Assembly: GCA_964600385.1 (NCBI GenBank)
Contig: CAZRJC010000007.1
Location: forward strand, 49,733-113,732
From: DMER64 sp964600385
GTDB lineage: Bacteria > Bacteroidota > Bacteroidia > Bacteroidales > UBA932
Length of the DNA stretch: 64,000 nucleotides
Reading direction: 5' to 3'
The notes under the pieces were generated by a model, which worked only from the letters and a program-made list of their open reading frames with translations, was not told the origin of the DNA and did no database searches. Of this stretch, positions 44,838-52,535 are shown in pieces (within the stretch, counting starts at the first letter, position 1; each line of letters opens with the position of its first letter). The translations under genes were made by a program, and so were the position numbers.

Positions 44838-46073
44838 TTATTGATTAAAAAAAGCACGGATAAAGCCATCGCCTTCGAGGACTCCGTAAGTTCCTCCGGA
44901 GACAGAAAATTCGTCAAACACCTGTACGGCATCGGCCTCAAAATCTCCGGAATTTTTCTGTTCCTTTTTACCTGTCCGGTATATGAGAAAGGGCACGGGA
45001 TTGGCGGCATGTGTACGTGTACGGCAAAAAGTCGGATGATCCGGAAGAACGGCTATCGTTACCTGATCATCCCAATTTGCGGTTTCCTCATAAATGAGAC
45101 GCACAAGACGATTCTCCAGGTATTCAATGGTACGTACCTTCAGATCCACATCGCCTTCGTGCCCCGCCTCGTCCGAGGCCTCGACATGTAAAAAAACAAG
45201 ATCCTTGCGGCGAAGCTCATCGAGCGCGGCACGGGCTTTCCCCTCATAATTGGTCGTATGCAATCCGGTGGCACCGGGAACGTCAACAGGGTCCAGACCC
45301 GCATAAACCCCAATGCCTTTTATCAGGTCAACGGCCGAGATAACCGATCCGCTGCGTATGGGATATAATGCCGAAAGAGGTTTCATGGCCGGACGGTAAC
45401 CTGGAGACCAGGGCCATATGGAATTCGCAGGATCTTTCCCTTTTGCTTTTCTTTTGATATTTACCGGATGACCGGGCAGCAGTTCCCTGGAACGCAGGAT
45501 CAGGTGATTCAACAGATCCGCGGTACTTCGGGCTTCGTGCCTGAGTGCTTTCACCATCACCTTATCGCACTCCGTTCCCACCACATCGTGCGGCGGGGTA
45601 CAATCCAGGTGTTTATCGCCCCCTTTCACCAACAGTAGGTGACGGTACGAGACACCGGGGAAGAACCGCACTTCCTCCGATCCCATTTCCCGTTGGAGGA
45701 AAAGCATCAGCTCGGTAGCTTCACCGGTGGTGATATGCCCGGCCGAATGGTTTTTTATCCGGCCGTCCTGTTCACAAATAAGATTGCATCGGGCGGCCAT
45801 GAATCCTGCAGGAATTTCTATGCCCATACTGGCCGCTTCCAGAGAGCCCCGCCCTTCAAATTGAGTGTGTACATCGTAGCCGAGCAGGCTCATATTGGCT
45901 ATTTCGCTCCCCGGTGAAAAGCCCTGCGGTATGGTTCTAAGGTATCCGCAACGGCCCGCACGCGCCATTGCATCCATGCATGGAGTAGAGGCGGCCTGTA
46001 AAGGTGTTTTTCCGCCCAATGCCGGAACGGGCTCATCGGCCATTCCGTCTCCCAATATTATTATATATTTCAT
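44838..46073 (-). CDS. ApgM-like phosphoglycerate mutase family protein, probable homoserine kinase
   Basis: A 411-residue metalloenzyme of the archaeal-type cofactor-independent phosphoglycerate mutase/alkaline phosphatase superfamily. It carries IILGDGMADEP at the start, a metal region VLPDHPTFCRTRTHAANPVPF near the end, and EASDEAGHEGD. A subset of this family, next to thrC in genomes lacking the classical GHMP homoserine kinase, is proposed to be homoserine kinase. The synteny here (behind a threonine-type leader, 17 bases before thrC) fits that. The ATG at 46073 (MKYIIILGDG) is preferred to an upstream start. Glycolytic mutase activity remains an alternative. Confidence 0.82.
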   Translation of the reverse strand: MKYIIILGDGMADEPVPALGGKTPLQAASTPCMDAMARAGRCGYLRTIPQGFSPGSEIANMSLLGYDVHTQFEGRGSLEAASMGIEIPAGFMAARCNLICEQDGRIKNHSAGHITTGEATELMLFLQREMGSEEVRFFPGVSYRHLLLVKGGDKHLDCTPPHDVVGTECDKVMVKALRHEARSTADLLNHLILRSRELLPGHPVNIKRKAKGKDPANSIWPWSPGYRPAMKPLSALYPIRSGSVISAVDLIKGIGVYAGLDPVDVPGATGLHTTNYEGKARAALDELRRKDLVFLHVEASDEAGHEGDVDLKVRTIEYLENRLVRLIYEETANWDDQVTIAVLPDHPTFCRTRTHAANPVPFLIYRTGKKEQKNSGDFEADAVQVFDEFSVSGGTYGVLEGDGFIRAFFNQ

Positions 46074-46102
46074 TATTATCATCATTACCATTAACGATCT
46101 GA

Positions 46103-46175
46103 AGATCAGATTTTATTTTGTTTTGGATTTTTGTAGCAAAAAGGCTCTGAGCCTTCCTGGCCGGAAACGAAAGAA
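46103..46175. repeat. Direct repeat copy A (threonine leader region)
   Basis: Two blocks, 15 bases at 46103-46117 (AGATCAGATTTTATT) and 26 bases at 46150-46175 (starting AGCCTTCCTGGCC), recur in the same order and orientation at 48380-48421. Copy A includes 32 extra bases with the attenuator terminator between the blocks. Confidence 0.85.
46135..46160 (-). promoter_or_regulatory. Putative attenuator hairpin of the apgM-thrC unit
   Basis: On the minus strand, AAGGCT CAG AGCCTT is followed by a T-run, 15-20 bases after the leader peptide stop. This is a short terminator-like stem of 6 bp. A competing pairing of the preceding GGCCAGGAAGGC segment could prevent it. I cannot fold it quantitatively. 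Confidence 0.5.
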
Positions 46176-46238
46176 TTAAACCCCCAAAGGGGTAATAATG
46201 GTAATGGTGATAATAATATGTCCGGCGAAATAATGCAT
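46176..46238 (-). CDS. Ile/Thr-rich leader peptide upstream of apgM-thrC
   Basis: A 20-codon frame with ATG at 46238 reads MHYFAGHIIITITIITPLGV and stops at TAA (46176-46178). Nine of its twenty residues are Ile or Thr in a run (IIITITIIT), as in the leader peptides of threonine operons. It lies downstream of a TAGGTTTG box (9 bases before the ATG) and ahead of a small terminator-like hairpin and the apgM-thrC genes. The inferred role is transcription attenuation by charged tRNA-Thr and tRNA-Ile, as in the E. coli thr operon; it is too short for standard gene finders. Confidence 0.7.
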   Translation of the reverse strand: MHYFAGHIIITITIITPLGV

Positions 46239-46246
46239 ATTCAGCA

Positions 46247-46254
46247 CAAACCTA
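46247..46254 (-). promoter_or_regulatory. Bacteroidota -7 promoter box (TAGGTTTG) of the threonine leader
   Basis: Minus-strand TAGGTTTG ends 8 bases before the leader peptide ATG. It overlaps the large AT-rich inverted repeat at about 46251-46283 (ACCTA...TAGGT arms) that could end the upstream FISUMP transcript. Confidence 0.5.
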
Positions 46255-46317
46255 TAAAAAATTTTTGTAATTTTTTGTAGGTTTCATGAAAATACATTTA
46301 TTCCTTATACAGTTGAA

Positions 46318-48009
46318 TCAATTGTCCCTCACACAGCGAACATTAAACCCGAATTCTCTGTCGCTGTAGCTCCCGGCTACGCTACTAGTATTGTAATTCA
46401 GGCCCCTGGCATAGGCACTGGTTCCGTCATTATAGGTACCGTTTCTACGTGAACTCCACCAGTATGCGAGTTCACCAATGCCGGAAAATGAGCCAGAGGC
46501 GAAACGGCGGCCTGCCGGAAGAGCTGAGAAACCCGACTTGTTTCTATAAGTCGGATAATCTGTGTTGCCTACTGCACCGATAACAGATGAAGTGTTCCAG
46601 CCACTGTCCGAGGCCATGGATTTGGCAATTTTACTTGCTGTTGTAGTACCGTCATAATTGTAACCATTGGCAATCAGATAGGTTTCCAATTATGTCCACT
46701 CTGCATCACTGGGCAGGTGCCAGCCGGCCGGGCAGACTCCCTGTACACCGCTCGGATTCGCATTACTGTCTAGTGACCCATTCAAGGCTGCAAGCCAGTT
46801 ATATAGTACGCCGTAGGTTTTGTAGTTTTCAGTGGCTTTAGCTGCTGCCACATCTACACCTTCGTAGCCGTAGACATATTGGTATGCTACAGTCCTTGAT
46901 CCGGTTGCCGTGCCAACCACACTTGTCAGGTACTTCAGGTTTTCGGCCATCCAGATTTGATTGCCAATAAGTACTGTATTATATTTGTTGCTATCGCGGG
47001 TATCGGTAAACGTGTTCGTGACGGCAGTAGTGAAGGTACTATTGGTGAATTTCAAATAAGTCCCGTCGTAGGTAGCGTAGAAGTGATAAGCTTTTCCCGT
47101 TCTTGTAGCAGATTCACGCTTTTCTTTGAAATTGACGGATCCGATTGTGCTCGTTCCATTATTAGTTAACCTAAGGCCCAGCCACGGCCAGTTATCTCCT
47201 GGCGGAATCAAATACCATCCCCAGAAATCCATTGTTTCGCCGGCTTTCAGATCCGTCGCAGCGATATCAAACGGCAGGGATGTGCCAGTAGATACGCCTG
47301 CCAAACCACCCTCAATCGCTCCGTAGTTTGCGTTCCCGGAGTTCTGTGGTACATCTATGACCGATGAAGAATAAAGTTCGGCTTTGGTAATCCCGTTCAG
47401 GTCGCTGTCGCTGCAGTTTTTGAGTGCGATATGGAAGAGCGAACCCATATGCCCGAAAGTCACCGAGAAATTGGGACTGGTTTTGCTTAGGCCAAAGGCA
47501 TCATATCTAAGCATCATTACATCTTTGTTCTGTACTTCCTCCAACGTCTTTCCACTCCAGGGGGCAGCGGGCAGTTTCAGGTCATAACTATTGGCATCTA
47601 CAAATCCCGTAGCGCCATACACCATATATAAATTGAAGGTTTCTTCAGTAATGGCCGCGGGAACAGTAACACTGAAGCTGGCTTTCTTACCTTCATTAAT
47701 GATGTTGGCCGATGTCAGGGTAACCGAATCTTTTCCCTTCCTAATCCAGGAACTGCCTTCCTCAAATACCAGGTAGATCTTGTCGCCGACCTCCCAGTTA
47801 AGCTTTACATCCAGACCTTCTTCTGCCAGACCAACCCGGGTATCGGGCATGTCTGTGCCATAGCCCGAGGCGCTGGCGCTCTCTCCGGGAAGGCCGGCGA
47901 TAATAGTGATGGTGTCACCCCCTTCAACCGGATGGGTGATGTAATCCTGTATACATCCGGTCAGCAAAACCGGTAAAATCAATGCAATGAATAATATTTT
48001 TATTTTCAT
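46318..48009 (-). pseudogene. Fimbrillin-like/FISUMP lipoprotein, interrupted by one in-frame TAA
   Basis: A lipoprotein (lipobox LTGC) that reads MKIKILFIALILP to WHLPSDAEWT, then a TAA at 46690-46692, then continues in the same frame as LETYLIANGYNYDGT through to SVRCVRDN-like ending (FNVRCVRDN). The N-terminal 300 residues are fimbrillin-like (Mfa/FimA type; TITIIAGLPGES, DFWGWY), and the C-terminal 200 residues are a FISUMP domain. Homologues read EWTxLETYL here, so one base change made the stop. The paralogue at 54.4-56.1 kb is uninterrupted. The truncated product would lack about 120 residues of the FISUMP domain; alternatives are assembly error or readthrough. Confidence 0.85.
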
Positions 48010-48030
48010 GACTTGCTCGTTTTAAATATC

Positions 48031-48192
48031 CTACCAATATTCCCCTTCATATTGACCAAGGTTGCCGCTACCGCCGCTCAGGACGTTTTGTTCAATGGCC
48101 AGGTCTTCCACCTGAAAGTCAGGAGGCATGTAAGCTATTACTTCTTATTCTGGTACTTTTTTTAGTGGTACTTCTTGTGCTTTGGGTCTCAT
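48031..48192 (-). pseudogene. Small cassette peptide, copy 1, with in-frame TAA
   Basis: A 54-codon frame starting at ATG 48192 reads MRPKAQEVPLKKVPE, then TAA (48145-48147), then EVIAYMPPDFQVEDL and so on to EGEYW and TAG. The paralogue at 56091-56255 has Lys at about the stop position and is open. The 19-residue core AYMPPDFQVEDLAIEQNVL is identical in both. It sits 21 bases upstream of the interrupted FISUMP lipoprotein gene, matching the arrangement at the second locus. Its function is unknown; the nonsense codon suggests decay. Confidence 0.65.
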
Positions 48193-48379
48193 AATAATAA
48201 TTTAATTAATAGGTGGTATATAATAGATTACCTTCCGCCATTTAGCGGAAATATTGAAAAAACAGGAATATTAATAATAGCTAATTATGGGGCATAAAGA
48301 GAAAAGACTAATGGTGACGCGCAAATGCGGGGTTAAAGTTAACAGAATATTCGTAAGGGTACTGCTAAAAAAAGAAATG
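48193..48379. other. AT-rich leader of cassette 1
   Basis: About 190 bases before the copy 1 peptide start, AT-rich with several short ATTAATT-type repeats. A short frame through 48271-48513 crosses the hairpin and shows no family features. I see no TAnnTTTG promoter at a convincing distance. Confidence 0.4.
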
Positions 48380-48421
48380 AGATCAGATTTTATTAAGCCT
48401 TCCTGGCCGGAAACGAAAGAA
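48380..48421. repeat. Direct repeat copy B of the threonine leader region
   Basis: Blocks of 15 bases (48380-48394) and 26 bases (48396-48421) match copy A at 46103-46175 exactly, without the intervening terminator sequence. Together the copies bracket cassette 1. Confidence 0.85.
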
Positions 48422-48450
48422 ATATTACCCCTTTTTGGGGGGTAATATTT
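48420..48450 (-). terminator. Strong inverted repeat after the M6 protease gene
   Basis: A perfect 12-bp stem (AAATATTACCCC with GGGGTAATATTT, loop of 7) lies 35 bases after the M6 protease stop at 48485. On the minus strand it is followed by CTTTCG, so it is a likely but not textbook terminator. It resembles the CCCC/GGGG hairpin near the threonine leader. Confidence 0.55.
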
Positions 48451-48484
48451 CTTATCAGGAGCCGGAATGTTGAGTTTATCTGCG

Positions 48485-51211
48485 CTAATCGAGGTATAAA
48501 TCCCCAGCAACACCGCATTTTATGTCGCCGACAACAGTTTGAGTGTGATTTTCAAAAGTCAGCACAACTTTTACCGTATGGTTGCCCTGTGTCAGGGTAA
48601 TCACATCCCCGGCATTGTGAGGTTGGTCGTCAAAAAACCAGGCTACTGCTTTCGGCCTTTCAACACCAGTCACAGAAGGATCGTCGTTCAACTGCAAGGT
48701 AAATGTATCTCCGGCTCTGTACATTCGGCCCGTATTCGGGATCATGTAATACCCCAGTGAAAAAAGCTGGTTGTCCAATTCGCCGATCTTTGCAGATATT
48801 ATTATATTTCTATCTATACCGTACAGGTTTTTCCATGTATCTGTCAGCGATGCAACAGACTCTCCTGCGTACCCGCCCATAGAAACTGCAGGTCCGTCGT
48901 CGGCAGCCAGCGGGTACCCGTCATCACTATCTGTGACATAGTATCCAAATTTCATGTCCGCTCCTTCCGGTATGATTATCCCAAAGGAAGAAAGGTTAAC
49001 CTGTGTCATGACTCCAAATAATGGATTATTCAGTACTCCCGAAAACACAATTTCGGTGCCGGCAGTAATGAACAAACCCACCTCTGCGGCAGTTGTCCCG
49101 GCCACCAGAAACGACATGGACAAGATGGTCTGACCTGCAAAGGGAGCAAGCTCCTGAGCCGAGAAGCCCACAGCTCCGTATATGGTTCCACCCGGGGATC
49201 CAAAACCAACGGCATTGCCTTCCCAGGCTCCGTGTTTCTTCATAACACCATCTTCCGGAATAGTATTTAGTGTGAAATTAACAATACTCGTTCCTATCTG
49301 AGCCGCATTAATCTGGCGGTAAGCCGAATAATATCCCTCTTTTGATACTTCCAGGTTGTAAAGCCCTTCACGACCCTCAGTTTCTATTACATAGACGCCA
49401 TTCCCATCGGTTGTAACTGTGCTTATTTCCTCTTCTGTACCTTTCGGTGCAGATTTTAAAAGTGTTCCCGATGGTGAAACTGTTGCCTGACCGGGAACAT
49501 TTGTAGCCAAAGATTCCTCAAACGTTAAAGTCACTTCAGCTCCCGCAACCGGATTCCCGTCTGTATCTCTTACGGTTCCGGTAATGGTCAGTTCGCTAAT
49601 TTTTGTAACAGTAAAAGAAGCCCGGGTACCGTTATCGGCAATATTATTAAGGTATAAGCCTATAGGGTTCCCTGCCCAGTCCAGTGCGGCGGGGGAAGAA
49701 ATATTTGTAAAGGAAATGTTGTTGGTACTCCCCGGAAAAGGTACCTGGTCTTGATTCTCAACCTCCGATTCAGGATATACGGCTTCTACCAGGTCGCAAC
49801 ACTGGTGCGATGCAAAAGCATTTATCCCGTCCCACTGGTTCCATCTCGCTGCAGCTGTTTTTCCATATACCATGTTCTCAGACTTATCTATATGATAAAT
49901 CAGCAAGCCTGAATTCCGCAAGTATGCATCCCAGGAATCCAGCTGACGGTATTCGTACAGGAAAAATTCACCATCGTTGGTTGTGGGCACTACATAGCAT
50001 TTATTTTCAGACACAGGATCCAATGAATAAGTTCCTTCCTCTGAAATGGTAACAGGTGTGTTTGTTAACCAATCCAACAAATCACGTTCCACAGAGGTCA
50101 GGTAAGGAGGTGTTCTTCCATTATTATTATAATTGCCGCTGGACATCAGGGCAAAAGATCCCAGCCCCCTGGCTTGTCCGTTTTCTTCATAATCTGTATC
50201 GTAAAAATCGGGTAACCCAATTACGTGCCCAAATTCGTGGCAAAAGGTACCGATACCTGCCATTGTGGTTCCGGAACTACCCCTCAATTCAGAACTACAT
50301 GCGTAGCTTCCGGTGCTCAATCCGTCAACTGTGGTATAAGCTCCCCACGAATGAGGCCAAATGGTATTGTCGGGCCCTCCTTCTGCTTCATTATATCCCG
50401 CATAGTATATGAAAACATTATCTACGTAACCATCCTGGTCGTTATCGTATTGTGTAAAATCAACACCATAATTGCTATCAGCCAGGGTAACGGCCTCGAT
50501 CAACATTTCCTGCGGTCGGACATCGTCTCCTTCCTCATCATTTTCACCATAGTATGCTACCGTTCCGGAAAGTGCTACAGGCCCGACAACATCAAATTGA
50601 GGATCAAACAGGTCGGAGGAGTTATCATTGAAATAATTCCAGGCAGAACCTGTACCATTATTTATTGCATAGCCGTCCTGATTCAGTAAATTGTCAAAAT
50701 CGTTCCCGGGAGTTGCCGAGACAAATGCCAGATCGCTGAACTGAACAAGAATTACCAGGAACCTTTTGTTACCCGATGAAATTGATTGTGTAGAACCTTT
50801 GACCCGCAGAGCGTCGGGTGCAAGTTTTGAGAAGCTGCTACGACCCGCAAATATTTGTGAAAACTCTTTTCTTTTGTTACGTACTTTTTCAACTGCATCA
50901 ACGGGGGGAATTACTCTTGAAACACCTTGCAGAGATGGTCCGGCCTGTACTCGCTTTGAGGTTGCCCGGACAGCTCCCCCGGCCGAAAATTCTGCCAGAT
51001 AATAAAATCCATCGGCACCTTGTTTTACAAGACGGCCACCGCTGGTGGTCCAGTTCAGGAATTCATCCCCGTGTTTCTGGATGGTGATGACCGAGCCATC
51101 GGGCTGAATAACCTGAATTAGCCCCGGGTAAGCTTTTACAGCATAAGCACTATGAGAAAAACCTGTTAAAAGGCTTAAAAGCAGAATGTTTATTAAAAAG
51201 ATCTTTTTCAT
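48485..51211 (-). CDS. Secreted M6-family metalloprotease with carboxypeptidase-regulatory-like domain
   Basis: A 908-residue secreted protein. Signal peptide 1-24, a propeptide region, then an M6 (immune inhibitor A-like) catalytic domain with the zinc motif HEFGHVIGLPDFYD near residue 325 and the following GxFALMSSG region. A carboxypeptidase regulatory-like or CNA-B-type domain follows (about 545-640: TITGTVRDTDGNPVAGAEV), then a beta-sandwich C-terminal region ending in VEVTLTFENHTQ-like repeats. It probably degrades host or environmental proteins outside the cell. A small lipoprotein gene precedes it by 6 bases, and a strong inverted repeat follows. Confidence 0.88.
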   Translation of the reverse strand: MKKIFLINILLLSLLTGFSHSAYAVKAYPGLIQVIQPDGSVITIQKHGDEFLNWTTSGGRLVKQGADGFYYLAEFSAGGAVRATSKRVQAGPSLQGVSRVIPPVDAVEKVRNKRKEFSQIFAGRSSFSKLAPDALRVKGSTQSISSGNKRFLVILVQFSDLAFVSATPGNDFDNLLNQDGYAINNGTGSAWNYFNDNSSDLFDPQFDVVGPVALSGTVAYYGENDEEGDDVRPQEMLIEAVTLADSNYGVDFTQYDNDQDGYVDNVFIYYAGYNEAEGGPDNTIWPHSWGAYTTVDGLSTGSYACSSELRGSSGTTMAGIGTFCHEFGHVIGLPDFYDTDYEENGQARGLGSFALMSSGNYNNNGRTPPYLTSVERDLLDWLTNTPVTISEEGTYSLDPVSENKCYVVPTTNDGEFFLYEYRQLDSWDAYLRNSGLLIYHIDKSENMVYGKTAAARWNQWDGINAFASHQCCDLVEAVYPESEVENQDQVPFPGSTNNISFTNISSPAALDWAGNPIGLYLNNIADNGTRASFTVTKISELTITGTVRDTDGNPVAGAEVTLTFEESLATNVPGQATVSPSGTLLKSAPKGTEEEISTVTTDGNGVYVIETEGREGLYNLEVSKEGYYSAYRQINAAQIGTSIVNFTLNTIPEDGVMKKHGAWEGNAVGFGSPGGTIYGAVGFSAQELAPFAGQTILSMSFLVAGTTAAEVGLFITAGTEIVFSGVLNNPLFGVMTQVNLSSFGIIIPEGADMKFGYYVTDSDDGYPLAADDGPAVSMGGYAGESVASLTDTWKNLYGIDRNIIISAKIGELDNQLFSLGYYMIPNTGRMYRAGDTFTLQLNDDPSVTGVERPKAVAWFFDDQPHNAGDVITLTQGNHTVKVVLTFENHTQTVVGDIKCGVAGDLYLD

Positions 51212-51217
51212 ACCACT

Positions 51218-51631
51218 TTAGTTATAAACAAGATAACTGGTTTTATTATCCCTATCGTACAGAAGTAACTTATTGCCCTCTTTTCGGATAGCTATGACTT
51301 TTTTAGTTCCTTTTGAAATATTGTCTGTACCAAAACCATCGACCTCAATATAAAAACTCGATCCGGATTGAGGATCCAGGGGTATGGAACCAATGGTTAC
51401 CACTTTTTTCTGTTCATAATTCTGGATCCTGAAAGCATAATTGTTCGTGTAAGTCAGGATACTCCACTGGTCAGAAAATTGCCTGAAGGCAAAAAGAGTA
51501 TCTCCCTGGTGATAGATCCCGAATGTTTGATAATTCCCTGCCTCTGCATCGACAATGTTATCATTTGGTATGCAACTAATTAGAAGACAACCAACCACAA
51601 TTGCAATAATAAATTTATAGCTTGATTCCAT
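51218..51631 (-). CDS. Small lipoprotein co-transcribed with the M6 protease
   Basis: A 137-residue lipoprotein (lipobox LISC, C20) of beta-rich composition without a recognisable family motif. After a short acidic linker it contains repeated Tyr/Phe-Gln/Asp beta strands (NYQTFGIYHQGDTLFAFRQF, SSFYIEVDGFGTD). Its stop lies 6 bases before the M6 protease start, so the two genes are co-transcribed. A role as protease chaperone, inhibitor or surface anchor is possible but only inferred from proximity. Confidence 0.7.
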   Translation of the reverse strand: MESSYKFIIAIVVGCLLISCIPNDNIVDAEAGNYQTFGIYHQGDTLFAFRQFSDQWSILTYTNNYAFRIQNYEQKKVVTIGSIPLDPQSGSSFYIEVDGFGTDNISKGTKKVIAIRKEGNKLLLYDRDNKTSYLVYN

Positions 51632-51791
51632 GCCTGTATAATTGTATTTCTTTTCCGTTTACCTGATTATATATAAATGTAATCAATAAAACAATATGAA
51701 ATACACCATTATAACAGTTTGATAATACTTCTTTGATTCAGGTAAACTCTAATTTGATTCGTACAATGAGATGAAAGGTATCTGAATAAAA

Positions 51792-51820
51792 AAAGCACCT
51801 ACGTTTTTCGTAAGTGCTTT
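51792..51820 (-). terminator. Terminator of the left tRNA copy
   Basis: A 12-bp stem of AAAGCACTTACG and CGTAGGTGCTTT, then a T-run on the minus strand, 7 bases after the tRNA 3' end. The stem is symmetric enough to act in both directions. Confidence 0.75.
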
Positions 51821-51826
51821 AAAGTG

Positions 51827-51904
51827 TGGCTCCTCATCAAGGACTTGAACCTTGGACCCCCTGATTATGAGTCAGGTGCTACTAACCGACTGAGCTAATG
51901 AGGA
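51827..51904 (-). tRNA. tRNA-Asn-like copy with CAT anticodon (variant)
   Basis: The minus strand has the same acceptor stem, T arm and encoded CCA as tRNA-Asn at 56939-57015. The anticodon loop reads CTCATAA (anticodon CAT, not GTT), and one extra T in the D arm breaks the fourth D-stem pair (length 78 with CCA). A normal elongator tRNA-Met body would differ. It may be a degraded attachment-site copy or a tRNA with changed identity; the 3' part could also act as the attachment site. Confidence 0.6.
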
Positions 51905-51907
51905 ATT

Positions 51908-52357
51908 AACTATTTATAAGCCACTTACAGTCCTTTCTTGTGTGTTTTTTCTCTGTTTTTGGTTGCCTGGTTTACATGATGGTTTACATTTCCATGCAAA
52001 TTCGATACGGATTAATAATTACGTATATATTTTGTACCCACTTTGCCTATATAGTAACTACATAAATGGGTACAACCAATTTCTGCTGGGTGTTATGTTG
52101 TGTTTTTATTATTCAAACTTAATGATTCTTTCTTTGAATTTGGAAAAACAGTTTGCTCAAAATCCACAAGTCGTTTTCTAGAGCCAATTCCTGTGTCTAG
52201 TAAACAATTCTATTGGTTATATTGGTGGTAACGCGGGTTAATTTCCATACACCGAGTGAGTTATGCGAACACTGCTGATCATTATGTGCGAAACTTTAAA
52301 TTTAATTGGGTGAAACCTATTGCTGGATTTATTTCAATATAACTTCTGTATCAAAGA
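51908..52357. other. AT-rich region at the left end of the element
   Basis: About 450 bases without a convincing gene. It holds a pair of direct GGTTTACAT repeats at 51969-51989 that match a pair at the right end. A 79-codon frame at 51942-52181 is aromatic and low-complexity and shows no family resemblance. Confidence 0.5.
51969..51989. repeat. GGTTTACAT direct repeat pair, left end
   Basis: Two copies of GGTTTACAT separated by 3 bases (51969-51977 and 51981-51989), in the same orientation and spacing as 56839-56859. Such paired short repeats near both ends resemble integrase arm-type binding sites. Confidence 0.6.
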
Positions 52358-52393
52358 AAAAAGCCCTGCAATTCTTCATGAAACAGGGCTTTC
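52358..52393 (-). terminator. Terminator after the group II intron and cassette 2
   Basis: The minus strand shows AAAGCCCTG and CAGGGCTTTTTTC arms with a 15-base loop and a T-run. It originally lay just after the FISUMP lipoprotein stop codon, before intron insertion separated them. Confidence 0.65.
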
Positions 52394-52489
52394 CTTTGTG
52401 TGATATGTGTTTAGAATCTTTAGAAAAATCAAATTATCAAATAAATTACGTCGAGTAGGCCGGGGGAGTTTCACCCCCAGCCTCTCACG

Positions 52490-52523
52490 GAACCGTACTT
52501 GACAGTCTCCCGTCATACGGCTC
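52490..52523 (-). ncRNA. Group II intron domain V
   Basis: The 34-base catalytic domain V hairpin reads GAGCCGTAT, GA, CGGGAGACTGTC, AAGTACGGTTC on the minus strand, with paired outer arms GAGCCGTAT/GTACGGTTC. It is followed by the domain VI stem at 52450-52489 (GAGGCTGGGGG with CCCCCGGCC). Confidence 0.88.
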
Positions 52524-52535
52524 TTCCAGATAGAG

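Larger units (their letters stand above)
51785..51907. repeat. Left flanking direct repeat with tRNA copy
   Basis: Nearly identical to 56897-57018. The 3' half of the tRNA and the downstream region are identical; differences are confined to the terminator loop (TTTTT against AATT), the anticodon and the D arm. Confidence 0.85.

Noticed and set aside
48271..48513. 80-codon minus-strand frame overlapping the hairpin after the M6 gene
   Set aside because: It runs through the inverted repeat and the direct repeat copy, overlaps the end of the protease gene and shows no family features.
51827..51904. Interpretation as the normal elongator tRNA-Met
   Set aside because: The anticodon is CAT, but the whole body is that of tRNA-Asn and the D arm is disturbed, so I annotate it as a variant copy.
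51942..52181. 79-codon plus-strand frame left of the group II intron
   Set aside because: Low-complexity, AT-rich and aromatic, without start signals or similarity; it covers the GGTTTACAT repeats.
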